32,688 bases of DNA from a virus. Position numbers and translations under genes: made by a program. This document shows, one piece after another, positions 6,359-13,582 of this stretch; the first letter of the stretch is position 1; each line of letters begins with the position of its first letter. Location of the stretch: IMG/VR virus record IMGVR_UViG_3300032931_000365, positions 1 through 32,688 of that record; one strand, given 5' to 3'. The notes beneath the pieces were generated by a model. The model was not told the DNA's origin. It searched no databases and worked only from the letters and a program-made list of their open reading frames with translations.

Positions 6359-6534
6359 CGGCTGCTTTCCTCTCTGGCTCTGGCTTCCCGATGATCTCGG
6401 GCCGTCCGGAAATCTCCGCGCTGCTTGAATAGCGCCAGGTTCCGCTTTTCCCGCCAGGTCAGCTTTGCGCTCTTTTGCTCGGCCTGAATCGCGGCTTCTT
6501 TTTTGAGAGCTTTTTTCAGGTGTCGTGCTTTCAT
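6355..6534 (-). CDS. Small basic helical protein, 59 aa
   Basis: A short frame starts at ATG 6534 and ends at TGA 6355. Both ends form ATGA overlaps with the neighbouring genes, so it exactly fills what would otherwise be a 172-base gap. The product is highly charged: KARHLKKALKKEAAIQAEQK at the N-terminus, then LTWREKRNLALFKQ and a run rich in Arg and Glu. It is predicted to be almost all helix and could bind nucleic acid. Function unknown. Confidence 0.65.
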   Translation of the reverse strand: MKARHLKKALKKEAAIQAEQKSAKLTWREKRNLALFKQRGDFRTARDHREARAREESSR

Positions 6535-6956
6535 CGGGTACCTTCCTTGTCGGCCGGGAAAACCCAGGGCTGGGTTTTCGAATACCAGCGATAACCTGCC
6601 CAGGGCTGGTGGGGATGGGTCACTAATTTGGAAATGGGTATCCCCGTTTCGACGCGAATCCGGCGCGGATCGTCATCGTCCGCCATGATCATCCCGCTTT
6701 TGGTCAAAAGCGCCAGCAGGCCACAGGGTCCTTCGCCGCCGTAGCCGACTTCGAATCCGTCCGTCTGCAAAATGATCCGGTTCCGGCCGTCTTTCGGATC
6801 CTGGAAATAAATCGACGTGATCAGGTTCCCGTCCTCCTGCCTCTCGACGTCGATTGCGAACGGCGAGGGGAGTCGCAGCTCCTTCATTTCTCTCTCGATA
6901 AATTCGGTCGAGAGGTGCGTGATGCCGCCCTTCTTGTCCTGGATAATTCTATCCAT
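6531..6956 (-). CDS. Hypothetical protein, 141 aa
   Basis: The start is ATG 6956, six bases after GAGGAGG that ends repeat element A. The protein looks folded, with alternating strands and helices (THLSTEFIEREMKEL, LITSIYFQDPKDGRNRIILQ, GEGPCGLLALLTKSGM) and an aromatic C-terminus containing HPHQPWAGYRWYSKTQPWVF. No known family is recognised. Translation is likely set by the structured element directly upstream. Confidence 0.7.
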   Translation of the reverse strand: MDRIIQDKKGGITHLSTEFIEREMKELRLPSPFAIDVERQEDGNLITSIYFQDPKDGRNRIILQTDGFEVGYGGEGPCGLLALLTKSGMIMADDDDPRRIRVETGIPISKLVTHPHQPWAGYRWYSKTQPWVFPADKEGTR

Positions 6957-6969
6957 GGTGTACCTCCTC

Positions 6970-7045
6970 GGGTCCCCGGCAAGCGGCCGGCACGGCCGCC
7001 CTGCTTTTCTCCCTCAGCGTTAAGCTCGGGCAAGGTGAGCGCCGT
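6970..7045 (-). repeat. Start-associated structured element, copy A
   Basis: The conserved words on the minus strand are GCCCGAGC, then GCTGAGGGAGAAAAGC, a hairpin GCGGCC with GGCCGC, and TTGCCGGGGACCC ending at the ribosome site GAGGAGG. The first hairpin is weak in this copy. The surrounding gap (6957 to 7137) is longer than the others and adds two further small hairpins (CCGAG with CTCGG, and CCGG with CCGG) and a TAGCCGAC tandem repeat. No gene is seen in the gap. Confidence 0.75.
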
Positions 7046-7137
7046 TTTATTCGGGCTGTCGGCTAGTCGGCTAGGCCATGTCCGGTTTTTCTCCGGCCTT
7101 GTTGACCCGAGGTAATTCTCGGCGCTCTACCTTCCGT

Positions 7138-7539
7138 TCATCTTCGATCCAGGGCTTCTGAAATCTGGCCCTGGGGGTCCAGGATCTTGGCCATCCGTTC
7201 CCGGATCGGCTTTCCAACCGGACCGTTTACGGCCAGGAAAAGCCGGATAAAAAGTGCGCGGCTGTAATCGTAGGCCGCGATCCCGGCTCCCCCGGCGTGT
7301 TCAAAAATCTCCGCCAGGGCGATCTCCGTGGCTTCCCGGATCGTCATCCATTTTCCGTTGATTTCGATTTTCTCGATGTCGACCTGTTCGAGGAGATAAA
7401 TCGGAATCATCGCCTGCCTCAGATCGTCCCGGGTGACGCCTTTCGGGTCCGCCGCGTTCATGGCCGCGATCTTCGCCTCCTGGCGCCGCTTCCGCTCGTT
7501 GTGCATGACCTGGATCTGTTTTTTTTCGTTCTCTGTCAT
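7138..7539 (-). CDS. Hypothetical protein, 133 aa
   Basis: I choose ATG 7539, six bases after AAGGAG. The longer frame upstream would read through repeat element B and is not credible. The N-terminus is a charged helix (TENEKKQIQVMHNERKRRQE), followed by DDLRQAMIPIYLLEQ, KIEINGKWMTIREATEIA and a C-terminal helical part with HAGGAGIAAYDYSRALFIRL. No family is recognised. It is one of the larger proteins of this operon and is preceded by a start-associated element. Confidence 0.7.
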   Translation of the reverse strand: MTENEKKQIQVMHNERKRRQEAKIAAMNAADPKGVTRDDLRQAMIPIYLLEQVDIEKIEINGKWMTIREATEIALAEIFEHAGGAGIAAYDYSRALFIRLFLAVNGPVGKPIRERMAKILDPQGQISEALDRR

Positions 7540-7553
7540 GGTTTTCTCCTTTG

Positions 7554-7624
7554 CGTCCCCGGCAAGCCTTTCGGCTCCGCTTTTCCCGCTCAGCGCATGG
7601 CTCGGGCTGGGGCCTCCTGGCCCC
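7554..7624 (-). repeat. Start-associated structured element, copy B
   Basis: Hairpin one is GGGGCC, AGGA loop, GGCCCC. Then come AGCCCGAGC, GCGCTGAGCGGGAAAAGC, hairpin two AGCC with a GAAA loop and GGCT, and TTGCCGGGGACGC before AAGGAG. Similarity to copy C continues through the ribosome site and start codon (GGAGAAAACCATGACA). It fills the whole gap between two genes. Confidence 0.8.
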
Positions 7625-7630
7625 GTTCTG

Positions 7631-7816
7631 TCAAAATGTCCACCAGCGTTTATTGCCGGTATTTTTGTCGGCAAGTTCGATCTCCAAAACTTCTCCGTCC
7701 TGGTGATTCCAATCGGTGACTTCGTATTCGAGGCCGTCGAGCTTCATTTTTGCCTCGATGTAGGCTTTGGCCGCTTCCAAAGCCTGGCGTTCGCGGCTGG
7801 TTTGTTTTCTTGCCAT
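7631..7816 (-). CDS. Small hypothetical protein, 61 aa
   Basis: The start is ATG 7816 behind GAGGAGG and a five-base spacer. It is separated by only ten bases from the gene before it, and this is the one non-overlapping junction in the operon without a repeat element. The protein has a charged helix (ERQALEAAKAYIEAKMKL) and a beta-rich C-terminus (EYEVTDWNHQDGEVLEIEL) ending RWWTF. No family is recognised. Confidence 0.65.
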   Translation of the reverse strand: MARKQTSRERQALEAAKAYIEAKMKLDGLEYEVTDWNHQDGEVLEIELADKNTGNKRWWTF

Positions 7817-7826
7817 GGTGGCCTCC

Positions 7827-8078
7827 TCATTCCCAAATAACCCGGCCCAGGCCGGTCCGGCCCTTGACCAGGCCAGCGAGCTTGTAGGCTTCTTCCCGGG
7901 CCATCCGGCTGGCCGTTGCTCTCCGGGTTTTCTTCCGGCTTTTGCATTCCGGGCAATCCGGGCAGGCTGTGTGGTGCCAGCGGACCGCCTCGACCCAGGT
8001 CGCGTATTCGGCCGTCTTTTCCATCGGCTTCAATCCGCAGACCGCCTGGATGTGCTCCAGCCATTTTTCTCTTGTCAT
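7827..8078 (-). CDS. Small cysteine-rich protein, 83 aa
   Basis: The ATG at 8078 follows AGGAG with a seven-base spacer at the end of element C; the upstream extension would read through that element. A HHTACPDCPEC cluster near residues 35 to 45 offers three Cys and two His for a metal site, and a lysine or arginine-rich run KSRKKTRRATASR follows. It could be a small zinc-binding protein that contacts nucleic acid. The rest is helical, with no family recognised. Confidence 0.65.
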   Translation of the reverse strand: MTREKWLEHIQAVCGLKPMEKTAEYATWVEAVRWHHTACPDCPECKSRKKTRRATASRMAREEAYKLAGLVKGRTGLGRVIWE

Positions 8079-8092
8079 GGTTTTTCTCCTGC

Positions 8093-8168
8093 CTCCCCGG
8101 CATCGGCTTTTGGCCGACCCCTTTTTCCGGCTCAAGGGCTCAGGCTCGGGCTAGGCCCTTTCGGGCCC
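8093..8168 (-). repeat. Start-associated structured element, copy C
   Basis: Hairpin one is GGCCC, GAAA loop, GGGCC. Then TAGCCCGAGC is followed by a more diverged middle (TTGAGCCGGAAAAAGG), hairpin two TCGGC, CAAAA loop, GCCGA, and TGCCGGGGA before AGGAG. This is the most diverged copy in the core, yet both hairpins keep perfect pairing. Confidence 0.75.
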
Positions 8169-8174
8169 TTCCGG

Positions 8175-8423
8175 TTATTCGATCCGGTGGATGACGACTT
8201 TGGTATCGCCATCGCCGTCGACAATCTGACCCATCGAAAATTCTTTTTCCGGGTAGAGCTTGTAATTGTCGGCGGGCTTCATCAGCTCGACCGTCTGCCA
8301 TTGCTTTTCGCTCAGCAGCTTTTTGGTGACCTCGTTCATTTCGTTCTCGCCGTATTCCTGTACTTCGTGGTGCTCCATGCAGGGCGAGGCATAAAAAAAA
8401 TGAATCAAAAAACGCTTTGCCAT
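8175..8423 (-). CDS. Hypothetical protein, 82 aa, first gene after the leader RNA
   Basis: The ATG at 8423 follows GGGGAG and a run of A residues at the end of element D. The N-terminus KRFLIHFFYASPCMEHHEV is followed by a helix (NEMNEVTKKLLSEKQWQTVEL) and an acidic strand region GQIVDGDGDTKVVIHRIE. There is no signal peptide or membrane segment that I trust. As the first gene of the transcript it should be well expressed. Function unknown. Confidence 0.7.
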   Translation of the reverse strand: MAKRFLIHFFYASPCMEHHEVQEYGENEMNEVTKKLLSEKQWQTVELMKPADNYKLYPEKEFSMGQIVDGDGDTKVVIHRIE

Positions 8424-8809
8424 TTTTTTTCTCCCCTTGGGTCCCCGGCAGGATCCTGGTGGATCCCCGCTTTTCTCCCTCAGCGCTGGGCTCGGGCTTG
8501 GGCGCCTTTCCTTGGCGCCCCCTCTTTCTCTTTTTTGTTTTGGCTTCGGCCGCCTCTTAGGCGTTTTCCCTTGGGCTTTACCGCCGCTTGGCTTATCCGC
8601 TTGTCTGCTGGGTCCCCGTGGCTTCAGGGGCTGGGGGGTCCCGATCCTTGGCAGGGTTGCGCTGCCTCTCGGCGTCAGGCCTGTGGGCCTTGGCTTTTTT
8701 TTCTTGGCCTCTCAGGGCCGGGTCGGTCTTGGTATCCCGCTCTCTGCGTTTCCCGGTCGGGCCTTCAAAGATCTGTCCCGCCCCCTCCCGGGGGGCGGTC
8801 TTAATTATC
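8424..8809 (-). ncRNA. Long structured leader RNA of the small-gene operon
   Basis: From the predicted start near 8809 to the first ATG at 8423 there are about 385 bases without a credible gene. The RNA begins with an 8-base-pair hairpin (CCGCCCCC, CGGGA loop, GGGGGCGG). It then has many short perfect hairpins with purine-rich loops, such as CGC-AGAGA-GCG, GGCC-CUGAGA-GGCC, AGGCC-CACA-GGCCU, GCC-GAGA-GGC and CGCC-UAAGA-GGCG. CCGGG can pair with CCCGG to close a multi-branch region. Long A-rich linkers separate them. The 3' end is element D. I cannot match it to a known RNA class. It may act as a leader, or be processed into a separate RNA. Confidence 0.55.
8439..8520 (-). repeat. Start-associated structured element, copy D
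   Basis: Hairpin one is GGGCGCC, a seven-base loop, GGCGCCC. Then AAGCCCGAGC, GCGCTGAGGGAGAAAAGC, hairpin two GGATCC, ACCA loop, GGATCC, and TGCCGGGGACCC before the ribosome site. It forms the 3' end of the long leader RNA. A degenerate partial match (CCACGGGGACCC, near 8611 to 8625) lies further upstream in the same leader. Confidence 0.8.
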
Positions 8810-8815
8810 AAGTAC

Positions 8816-8844
8816 ATGATAAAACAAATCGAAACGAATGTCAA
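8816..8844 (-). promoter_or_regulatory. Near-consensus sigma70 promoter of the small-gene operon
   Basis: On the minus strand TTGACA (8839 to 8844) is followed after exactly 17 bases by TATCAT (8816 to 8821), one mismatch from consensus. A second TGTCAA (plus strand, 8851 to 8856) lies 12 bases upstream, matching the repeat pattern in the regulator leader. A perfect 10-base palindrome GACGATCGTC sits at 8870 to 8879. These are candidate operator sites for the HTH regulator or a host factor. Confidence 0.85.
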
Positions 8845-8859
8845 CCCCCCTGTCAAATG

Positions 8860-9111
8860 GCAAAGCGTCGACGATCGTCCAGGCTGCGTTATTATGGGTT
8901 TCCCAGGGAAATGTCTGGGTCCGGATAAAAGCCCGAAATAGGCCCTAATGCGGCCCAAATCCGGGCATTCCCTGCCTTACTTTAGATTTTGGGCAGAATT
9001 ATTTTTAATTTGGCGAAAGATTTTTTTTCTTTTTCTTCGGCGCCCCGGCTTAAACCAGGAATCCGAAAACCGAGATCTCCCAGGTTTCTGTTGTAGCCGT
9101 GGAGGCGACCA
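8860..9111 (-). other. Gap between the tail genes and the small-gene promoter
   Basis: No gene is supported in these roughly 250 bases. The gap contains an A-rich stretch on the minus strand (about 8998 to 9040), an imperfect hairpin GGCG-CC-GAAGA with TCTTTCGCC, a TTTCCCTGGGAAA palindrome and the GACGATCGTC palindrome. I see no stem followed by a T-run, so late transcription may read through into the small-gene operon. Confidence 0.4.
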
Positions 9112-10029
9112 TCATCTTGTCGTTGTCAAATTAATATGGAGCCAAATCCAATCAACATCACAGGTTCGCGGAGTTATCCCGTTCGACTTTATAATAGAAA
9201 GAATCGCCGTTGTTCCCCGTCCCGCTCCCAACGGGATATTTGTCACTACCGTCCCGACCGAAATTCCATTAATAAAATATTCGACGGAAGTCCCATCAGC
9301 ATTGACGACTACTTTTAATCTCGTCCATGCTCCGGCGACAGCGGCAACTCCCGTATCCGTCTTCGTCGGGACCGAATTTGAGGCCGTGCATTTATACCAA
9401 TTCGGTGTTGCTCCCGCATCCGAATATTCAAAATAAGCTCCGTCTGTAAAATCCCCGCTCGCAGAATCACCCCAGCCAAATCTCAAAGTATATGTCTCTG
9501 CAAGTGTAGAAAGATTGGTAATATAAATATCAGCCTCAATTGTATAGATCCCTCCTCCAAATAGAATTGAAGCTCGATAGGCTTGATTTATTAAATCAAT
9601 TCCCGCGTAACCGTTGGCCAATGTCCCCGTATCCATCCTCCAAATTCCAGGCCTTAAAGAAGTAGCCGGATAATCCCAACACGATGAACCCACGCCGTTT
9701 GAATAGCCTTCCCAAAGTCCGACAAAAGAACCTATCGGCCCTTTGGCAATAAAATCTTCAAAATTCCACCAGCATTTAAGATTCCGGCCGAGCAAAGTCT
9801 CATAAAGGAACGTAGGCGAGACGTCTTGGGAACGAGTCAATTGCAGGACTTCCTCATCCGCCGCCGCTCCATGATGATAGAGTTTGTCGCCCGGAGATTT
9901 TGAAAAGAGCATCCCGGGTTGGATGTTGGCCGGGCTGGCCGCGCCCCGCCAATTATTCTTTATCCGGTTGCCCTCCTGGTAACTGAGAATCGCTCCGTTT
10001 ATAAAATCGTCGCCGTCTATGTAGGCCAT
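9112..10029 (-). CDS. Tail fibre or receptor-binding protein with LamG-like C-terminus, 305 aa
   Basis: The ATG at 10029 follows GAGGAGG with a five-base spacer. Residues 1 to about 80 (AYIDGDDFINGAILSYQEGN) look like an attachment region. From about 85 to 300 the protein is beta-rich with a concanavalin A or LamG-like pattern: YTIEADIYITN, TYTLRFGWGDS, WTRLKVVVNADG, VEYFINGISVGT and a closing WIWLHINL. Such jelly-roll domains commonly bind cell-surface sugars at the tips of phage tails. It is the last gene of the late operon, where receptor-binding proteins are usual. The exact receptor cannot be inferred. Confidence 0.65.
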   Translation of the reverse strand: MAYIDGDDFINGAILSYQEGNRIKNNWRGAASPANIQPGMLFSKSPGDKLYHHGAAADEEVLQLTRSQDVSPTFLYETLLGRNLKCWWNFEDFIAKGPIGSFVGLWEGYSNGVGSSCWDYPATSLRPGIWRMDTGTLANGYAGIDLINQAYRASILFGGGIYTIEADIYITNLSTLAETYTLRFGWGDSASGDFTDGAYFEYSDAGATPNWYKCTASNSVPTKTDTGVAAVAGAWTRLKVVVNADGTSVEYFINGISVGTVVTNIPLGAGRGTTAILSIIKSNGITPRTCDVDWIWLHINLTTTR

Positions 10030-10040
10030 GGTGCCCTCCT

Positions 10041-12818
10041 CTAAATCATATTTTCGTCGGCCAGCTTTTTGCCGGGTTCGCCGTCTGCGAATCGGCCGGT
10101 GATCTCATCGCATAAATAGGCGAAAATCCGCTCCTCATCCGTCGCATTTGCCCAGGCGGCCGGGAGGTCGGTTTCGTCCCCCAAAAATAAATATTGCCTC
10201 AGAATCCAGCTCAGGTCCCCGGCTTCGATCCCGATCTTGGCTCCCAAAAGGTCCGCACTAAAACTTGTCACGTAGCAATATCGGCCTTGTTCTCCGGCCC
10301 CGGTCCGGCTCAAACCGAAGGGATCCTGAAGGCGAAAATTCGTCAGAACGTCGATATCGTCGATCCAAGCTAGGGGCAATTCAAAAGTTATTTTGGGCTG
10401 GCCGTATCCCCATTTTAAAAGCTCCTCCTCCGCCCTTTTGGCTGCCCAGGCGGCGGAGGTTGTCCATTTGAAATCCATGAAATCCGGGCCCTCGAGTTCC
10501 TCCTCGAAGTCGGCAATGCTGGACGGACGGGTTGCTTCGGCGCCCCCAGCGTAAAGGTCGCTTGCCGGGTTGTGAGTCCAGCGGTACCGGGCCCGGTTTA
10601 TCGCTGATTTCAGATTGTGCTGGAAATCGGGCTGGTCCAGGGTGTCGATTTGGGCGAAAATAAAAAGATCCGTAGCCAGGACCGAAAGATCCTTCCGTTC
10701 GATATAAAACCGGCCGGTCCGGTCAAAGGCGCTTTGGGCGCCCATGGTAAACAAAAGCTCCTCGAGAATCGTTTCGCTGTCTTGCTCCCGTTGCAAGATC
10801 AAAAAGCCCGAGGTCCCTTCGCCGTCTGCCGTGAATTTGGCGGCCAGGGCATCCAAAGAATCAAAATCAATAAAATCTTCCGGGACTTCCAAAAGCAAGG
10901 CCAAGAAAAATCCCAAAATGTAGGCCGGGTTCTGGACGTATCCGGCTGCGCTGTCCCAATCGGGGAAGCTGTAGCCCTTTGCGTTGAATGTGATTTTGGC
11001 GTCGATCGAGCTTAAAATCGGATTTATCGTGATATATGTCCGGCCGCCGTCCTCATAAGAAATTGTGTAATAGGGCGCTCCTGGAGGGCAAAGCCCGCCG
11101 TCGATATAAACCTGGTCGATTGAAATCAAGGTACCTCTGGCAGCCAGGTATTTGTGGGTCGTGGTGTCCACACAGAGAGCCTCGACCGCTCCGCCCAGGC
11201 CCGCCTCCGTGTAGCTGGCTAGACCAAGGACGTCCGGCATCGGTTTATTCAAAGCGTTTTTATGGGCGTTCGGGTACTCGGCCAGGGTGATCCTGTAGAG
11301 CGGGACCTTCCGTCTAAAATATTTTGTCGTGATGTCCCGGAGTTTAACTTTAAAGGTGCTCCCGGGCCGGTTGTAATCGTCGACGATCAAAATGGAAGAG
11401 GCCGTTTTCCAGCTCTCCGGTTGGTCCGCCCAACCATAATAAAATTCTACAATCTGGTTCTTTAAGAAATATTCGGCCAGGAGCTTTGAAAATTCCCGAT
11501 CCTGGTTTGCCAGCTCGACGTCCATGTCGCTCGAATTGAAAAGGCCGCCCTTATCCGAAATCGCCCGGGTCGTGGGGCTCATGCCCAGGATCCGACCGTC
11601 ATAAAAAATGGAAGGTGTGATCATATCGATCGGCGAATAATAGCGATCGATTCCGCCGCCCCATTTTTTGAATCTCCATTTTGAGAAAACGGTCGGCTTC
11701 TTTTTCCCGGGCCCCGGCGTGCCCACGATGAAGGTGATCCGGCTCCCGCGATAAAGGCGACCGGCCGCTTCGGCCCGCCAATCCCCGGCATAGGCGTAAC
11801 CTGGTCCAAACCCGATCGTTCCGCCGCCCAGGTTCGGTTTGTCTTTTATCAAATAAATTTCATAGGTTCCAGCCGCCAGGGCAGGCATCGCCGCGATCGT
11901 GATCGTCGTATTATCGTTGACGACGAAATCGCCGAGGTGTTCATGGAGGGTCGTGGTCCCTTGTCCCTGCAAGCCGATAAATTGGATATGATAAACCGTG
12001 TCGTTCCATCCCCCGGCCGGTGGGACAGAATTGTTGGGGTTCTTGGCGACGTCGGAGACTTCGGTATCCGTGTTGTTAAATCCCAGGCCGCTCAAAACCA
12101 GGGCGACCCCTCCGGCTGGGAGCATCGAATATCTGGAAAGCGAATTAACGACCGGGTTCAAATAAAGATATCTTAATCGCTTGAGGGCCATATTAACTAT
12201 GCAGCTCTCTCCGGCCGGGAGGGGACTCGCCGGTGAATAATTGGTGATGTTTAACTCGATCCCGTTATGCTCGTATTCCCATTTGGACATCCAAATTTCC
12301 GGGCCTAATCCTGCTTTGTAACTGCAACCGTAACCTCGGCGGTTGATTAAAAGGATGGGAACGTTGACCTGGTCCAGGTGAGTGCTCCAGGCGTTTCCGG
12401 TCGGGGAAAATGGTACCGCTGCCGGGAGGCACCAATAATTCGCGCCATCATAAAAAATGCCGTCGGCCAGAAGTACATCCCAAGTGGCCGGTCCGGGCGA
12501 GAGCGGATTGACCTGGGCTCCAAAATCCCAATGAAAATGAGTCGTTCCGCCGACGAGCGATTTCGGCGAGATCAAAACGTCCATCTCGATGTCGACCAGC
12601 AGATTTAAATTTATGGCGTCGTATTCAAAATCATTTAATGGTCGGGCTACGGTTCTCCAATTTCCATAAATTGTCCCGGCGCCGTTCGTCCAATAACCAG
12701 CCTGCCCCCATTCGAGCCTTCCGCCCAGCCAATGAGGCCGATCTTCTGTATTGTCTGGACTTTCCCGCTCGAAAGAAATATGCTGTAACAGAAACCATTC
12801 GCGATAGGGGATCGTCAT
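10041..12818 (-). CDS. Tail-tip hub protein with an IPT/TIG-like domain, 925 aa
   Basis: The start is ATG 12818, just after the stop of the previous gene. Residues 1 to about 215 are a beta-rich region of unknown type. Residues about 218 to 365 resemble an IPT/TIG immunoglobulin-like fold (NPVVNSLSRYSMLPAGGVAL, SGLGFNNTD, AGTYEIYLIKD). From about 380 onward a hub-like region has features of baseplate or tail-tip hubs: MDVELANQDREFSKLL, IVEFYYGW, FKVKLRDIT and a long C-terminal domain with RARYRWTHNPASD. It probably forms the tail tip that contacts the fibre and the tape-measure end. The size and order after the distal tail gene fit. The division into hub and decoration parts is my inference. 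Confidence 0.65.
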   Translation of the reverse strand: MTIPYREWFLLQHISFERESPDNTEDRPHWLGGRLEWGQAGYWTNGAGTIYGNWRTVARPLNDFEYDAINLNLLVDIEMDVLISPKSLVGGTTHFHWDFGAQVNPLSPGPATWDVLLADGIFYDGANYWCLPAAVPFSPTGNAWSTHLDQVNVPILLINRRGYGCSYKAGLGPEIWMSKWEYEHNGIELNITNYSPASPLPAGESCIVNMALKRLRYLYLNPVVNSLSRYSMLPAGGVALVLSGLGFNNTDTEVSDVAKNPNNSVPPAGGWNDTVYHIQFIGLQGQGTTTLHEHLGDFVVNDNTTITIAAMPALAAGTYEIYLIKDKPNLGGGTIGFGPGYAYAGDWRAEAAGRLYRGSRITFIVGTPGPGKKKPTVFSKWRFKKWGGGIDRYYSPIDMITPSIFYDGRILGMSPTTRAISDKGGLFNSSDMDVELANQDREFSKLLAEYFLKNQIVEFYYGWADQPESWKTASSILIVDDYNRPGSTFKVKLRDITTKYFRRKVPLYRITLAEYPNAHKNALNKPMPDVLGLASYTEAGLGGAVEALCVDTTTHKYLAARGTLISIDQVYIDGGLCPPGAPYYTISYEDGGRTYITINPILSSIDAKITFNAKGYSFPDWDSAAGYVQNPAYILGFFLALLLEVPEDFIDFDSLDALAAKFTADGEGTSGFLILQREQDSETILEELLFTMGAQSAFDRTGRFYIERKDLSVLATDLFIFAQIDTLDQPDFQHNLKSAINRARYRWTHNPASDLYAGGAEATRPSSIADFEEELEGPDFMDFKWTTSAAWAAKRAEEELLKWGYGQPKITFELPLAWIDDIDVLTNFRLQDPFGLSRTGAGEQGRYCYVTSFSADLLGAKIGIEAGDLSWILRQYLFLGDETDLPAAWANATDEERIFAYLCDEITGRFADGEPGKKLADENMI

Positions 12819-12823
12819 CGTCG

Positions 12824-13582
12824 TTATCCCGGCCCAAACGTCCTTGTCGCCCTAAACATCGTGAACGTCATGCTTCCGGCGTTAACCGTCGCCTCGTTTG
12901 AAAGAATGAGCCCGGCTCCCCATCCTGTACTCACGCCTCCATAATCGAATAATTCTAAAGGGGTTCCAGGTACGCTCTCGTAGGCCGTCCAGGCGATCCC
13001 GTCGAGCGAATAATGAAATGAAAAATTATTTCCATATCTCACGTCGGATGTCATTCTGATTCTTAACCATATCGGATAAGTAGTGATAGCGACATTATTA
13101 TAATGAGCAGACGCCGCGTTGATATCCGAAACTATAAGCCCCTCGACTCCGGCGCCGCTTTTCACGCGCCGAAAAGTCAACATGTAAGCCTGCCCTGCTA
13201 CGGAAACATTGTAGCCGATAAAAATTCCGCCATAAAGTCCCACGTTCAAGGTCGCTCCTGTGATTTTACAGATAACATCGCAGGCCCAACCCGGGAGACC
13301 CGTCACTATTTTCGGCGCATTATTGATCGCATTCCAGAGCCGGGCATTTGTGCCTCCGGTTATCGAGATAACCGTGTTCCCGATATTCTCCGTGACGATT
13401 CGATTTGCATCCGTTTGGAATTCTTTCCAAGCCCAATATTTCGCTCCGTCTGCGAACGTATCAAGGAAAGCGAATTGTGTAGGATCCGTGGACGGGATGA
13501 TCGAAGCCCGGGCCGCCAGCAATCTCCAATTTAAATCTGAAACGGCGCCCCAAAGTCCTTTGATTTCATCCCTGGTATTCAT
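12824..13582 (-). CDS. Tail protein with jelly-roll lectin-like domain, 252 aa
   Basis: I prefer ATG 13582, which overlaps the preceding stop as ATGA; an in-frame ATG at 13627 is an alternative. A short helical N-terminus (NTRDEIKGLWGAVSDLNWRL) looks like a tail attachment segment. The rest is beta-rich: LDTFADGAKYWAWKEF, GWACDVICKITGA, AYMLTFRRVKSGAG, IWLRIRMTSDVRYGN and FSFHYSLDGIAWT. The last two match the pattern of concanavalin-like domains of the DUF1349 or LamG group. It is likely a structural tip component that binds sugars. Confidence 0.6.
   Translation of the reverse strand: MNTRDEIKGLWGAVSDLNWRLLAARASIIPSTDPTQFAFLDTFADGAKYWAWKEFQTDANRIVTENIGNTVISITGGTNARLWNAINNAPKIVTGLPGWACDVICKITGATLNVGLYGGIFIGYNVSVAGQAYMLTFRRVKSGAGVEGLIVSDINAASAHYNNVAITTYPIWLRIRMTSDVRYGNNFSFHYSLDGIAWTAYESVPGTPLELFDYGGVSTGWGAGLILSNEATVNAGSMTFTMFRATRTFGPG

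Noticed and set aside
7138-7674. Longer start for the 133-residue gene
   Set aside because: It would read through repeat element B; ATG 7539 follows AAGGAG at ideal spacing.
7767-8804. 345-residue plus-strand frame
   Set aside because: It runs antisense across two genes, two repeat elements and the leader; low-complexity Pro, Gly, Leu composition, no ribosome site and no other plus-strand genes.
8593-8817. Minus-strand frame MYLIIKTAPREG in the small-gene leader (and its longer form to 8958)
   Set aside because: Its ATG lies within the -10 box of the promoter, it has no ribosome site, and the composition is that of the structured GC-rich RNA.
8860-9111. Late-operon terminator after the last tail gene
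   Set aside because: Hairpins are present but none is followed by a T-run on the minus strand.
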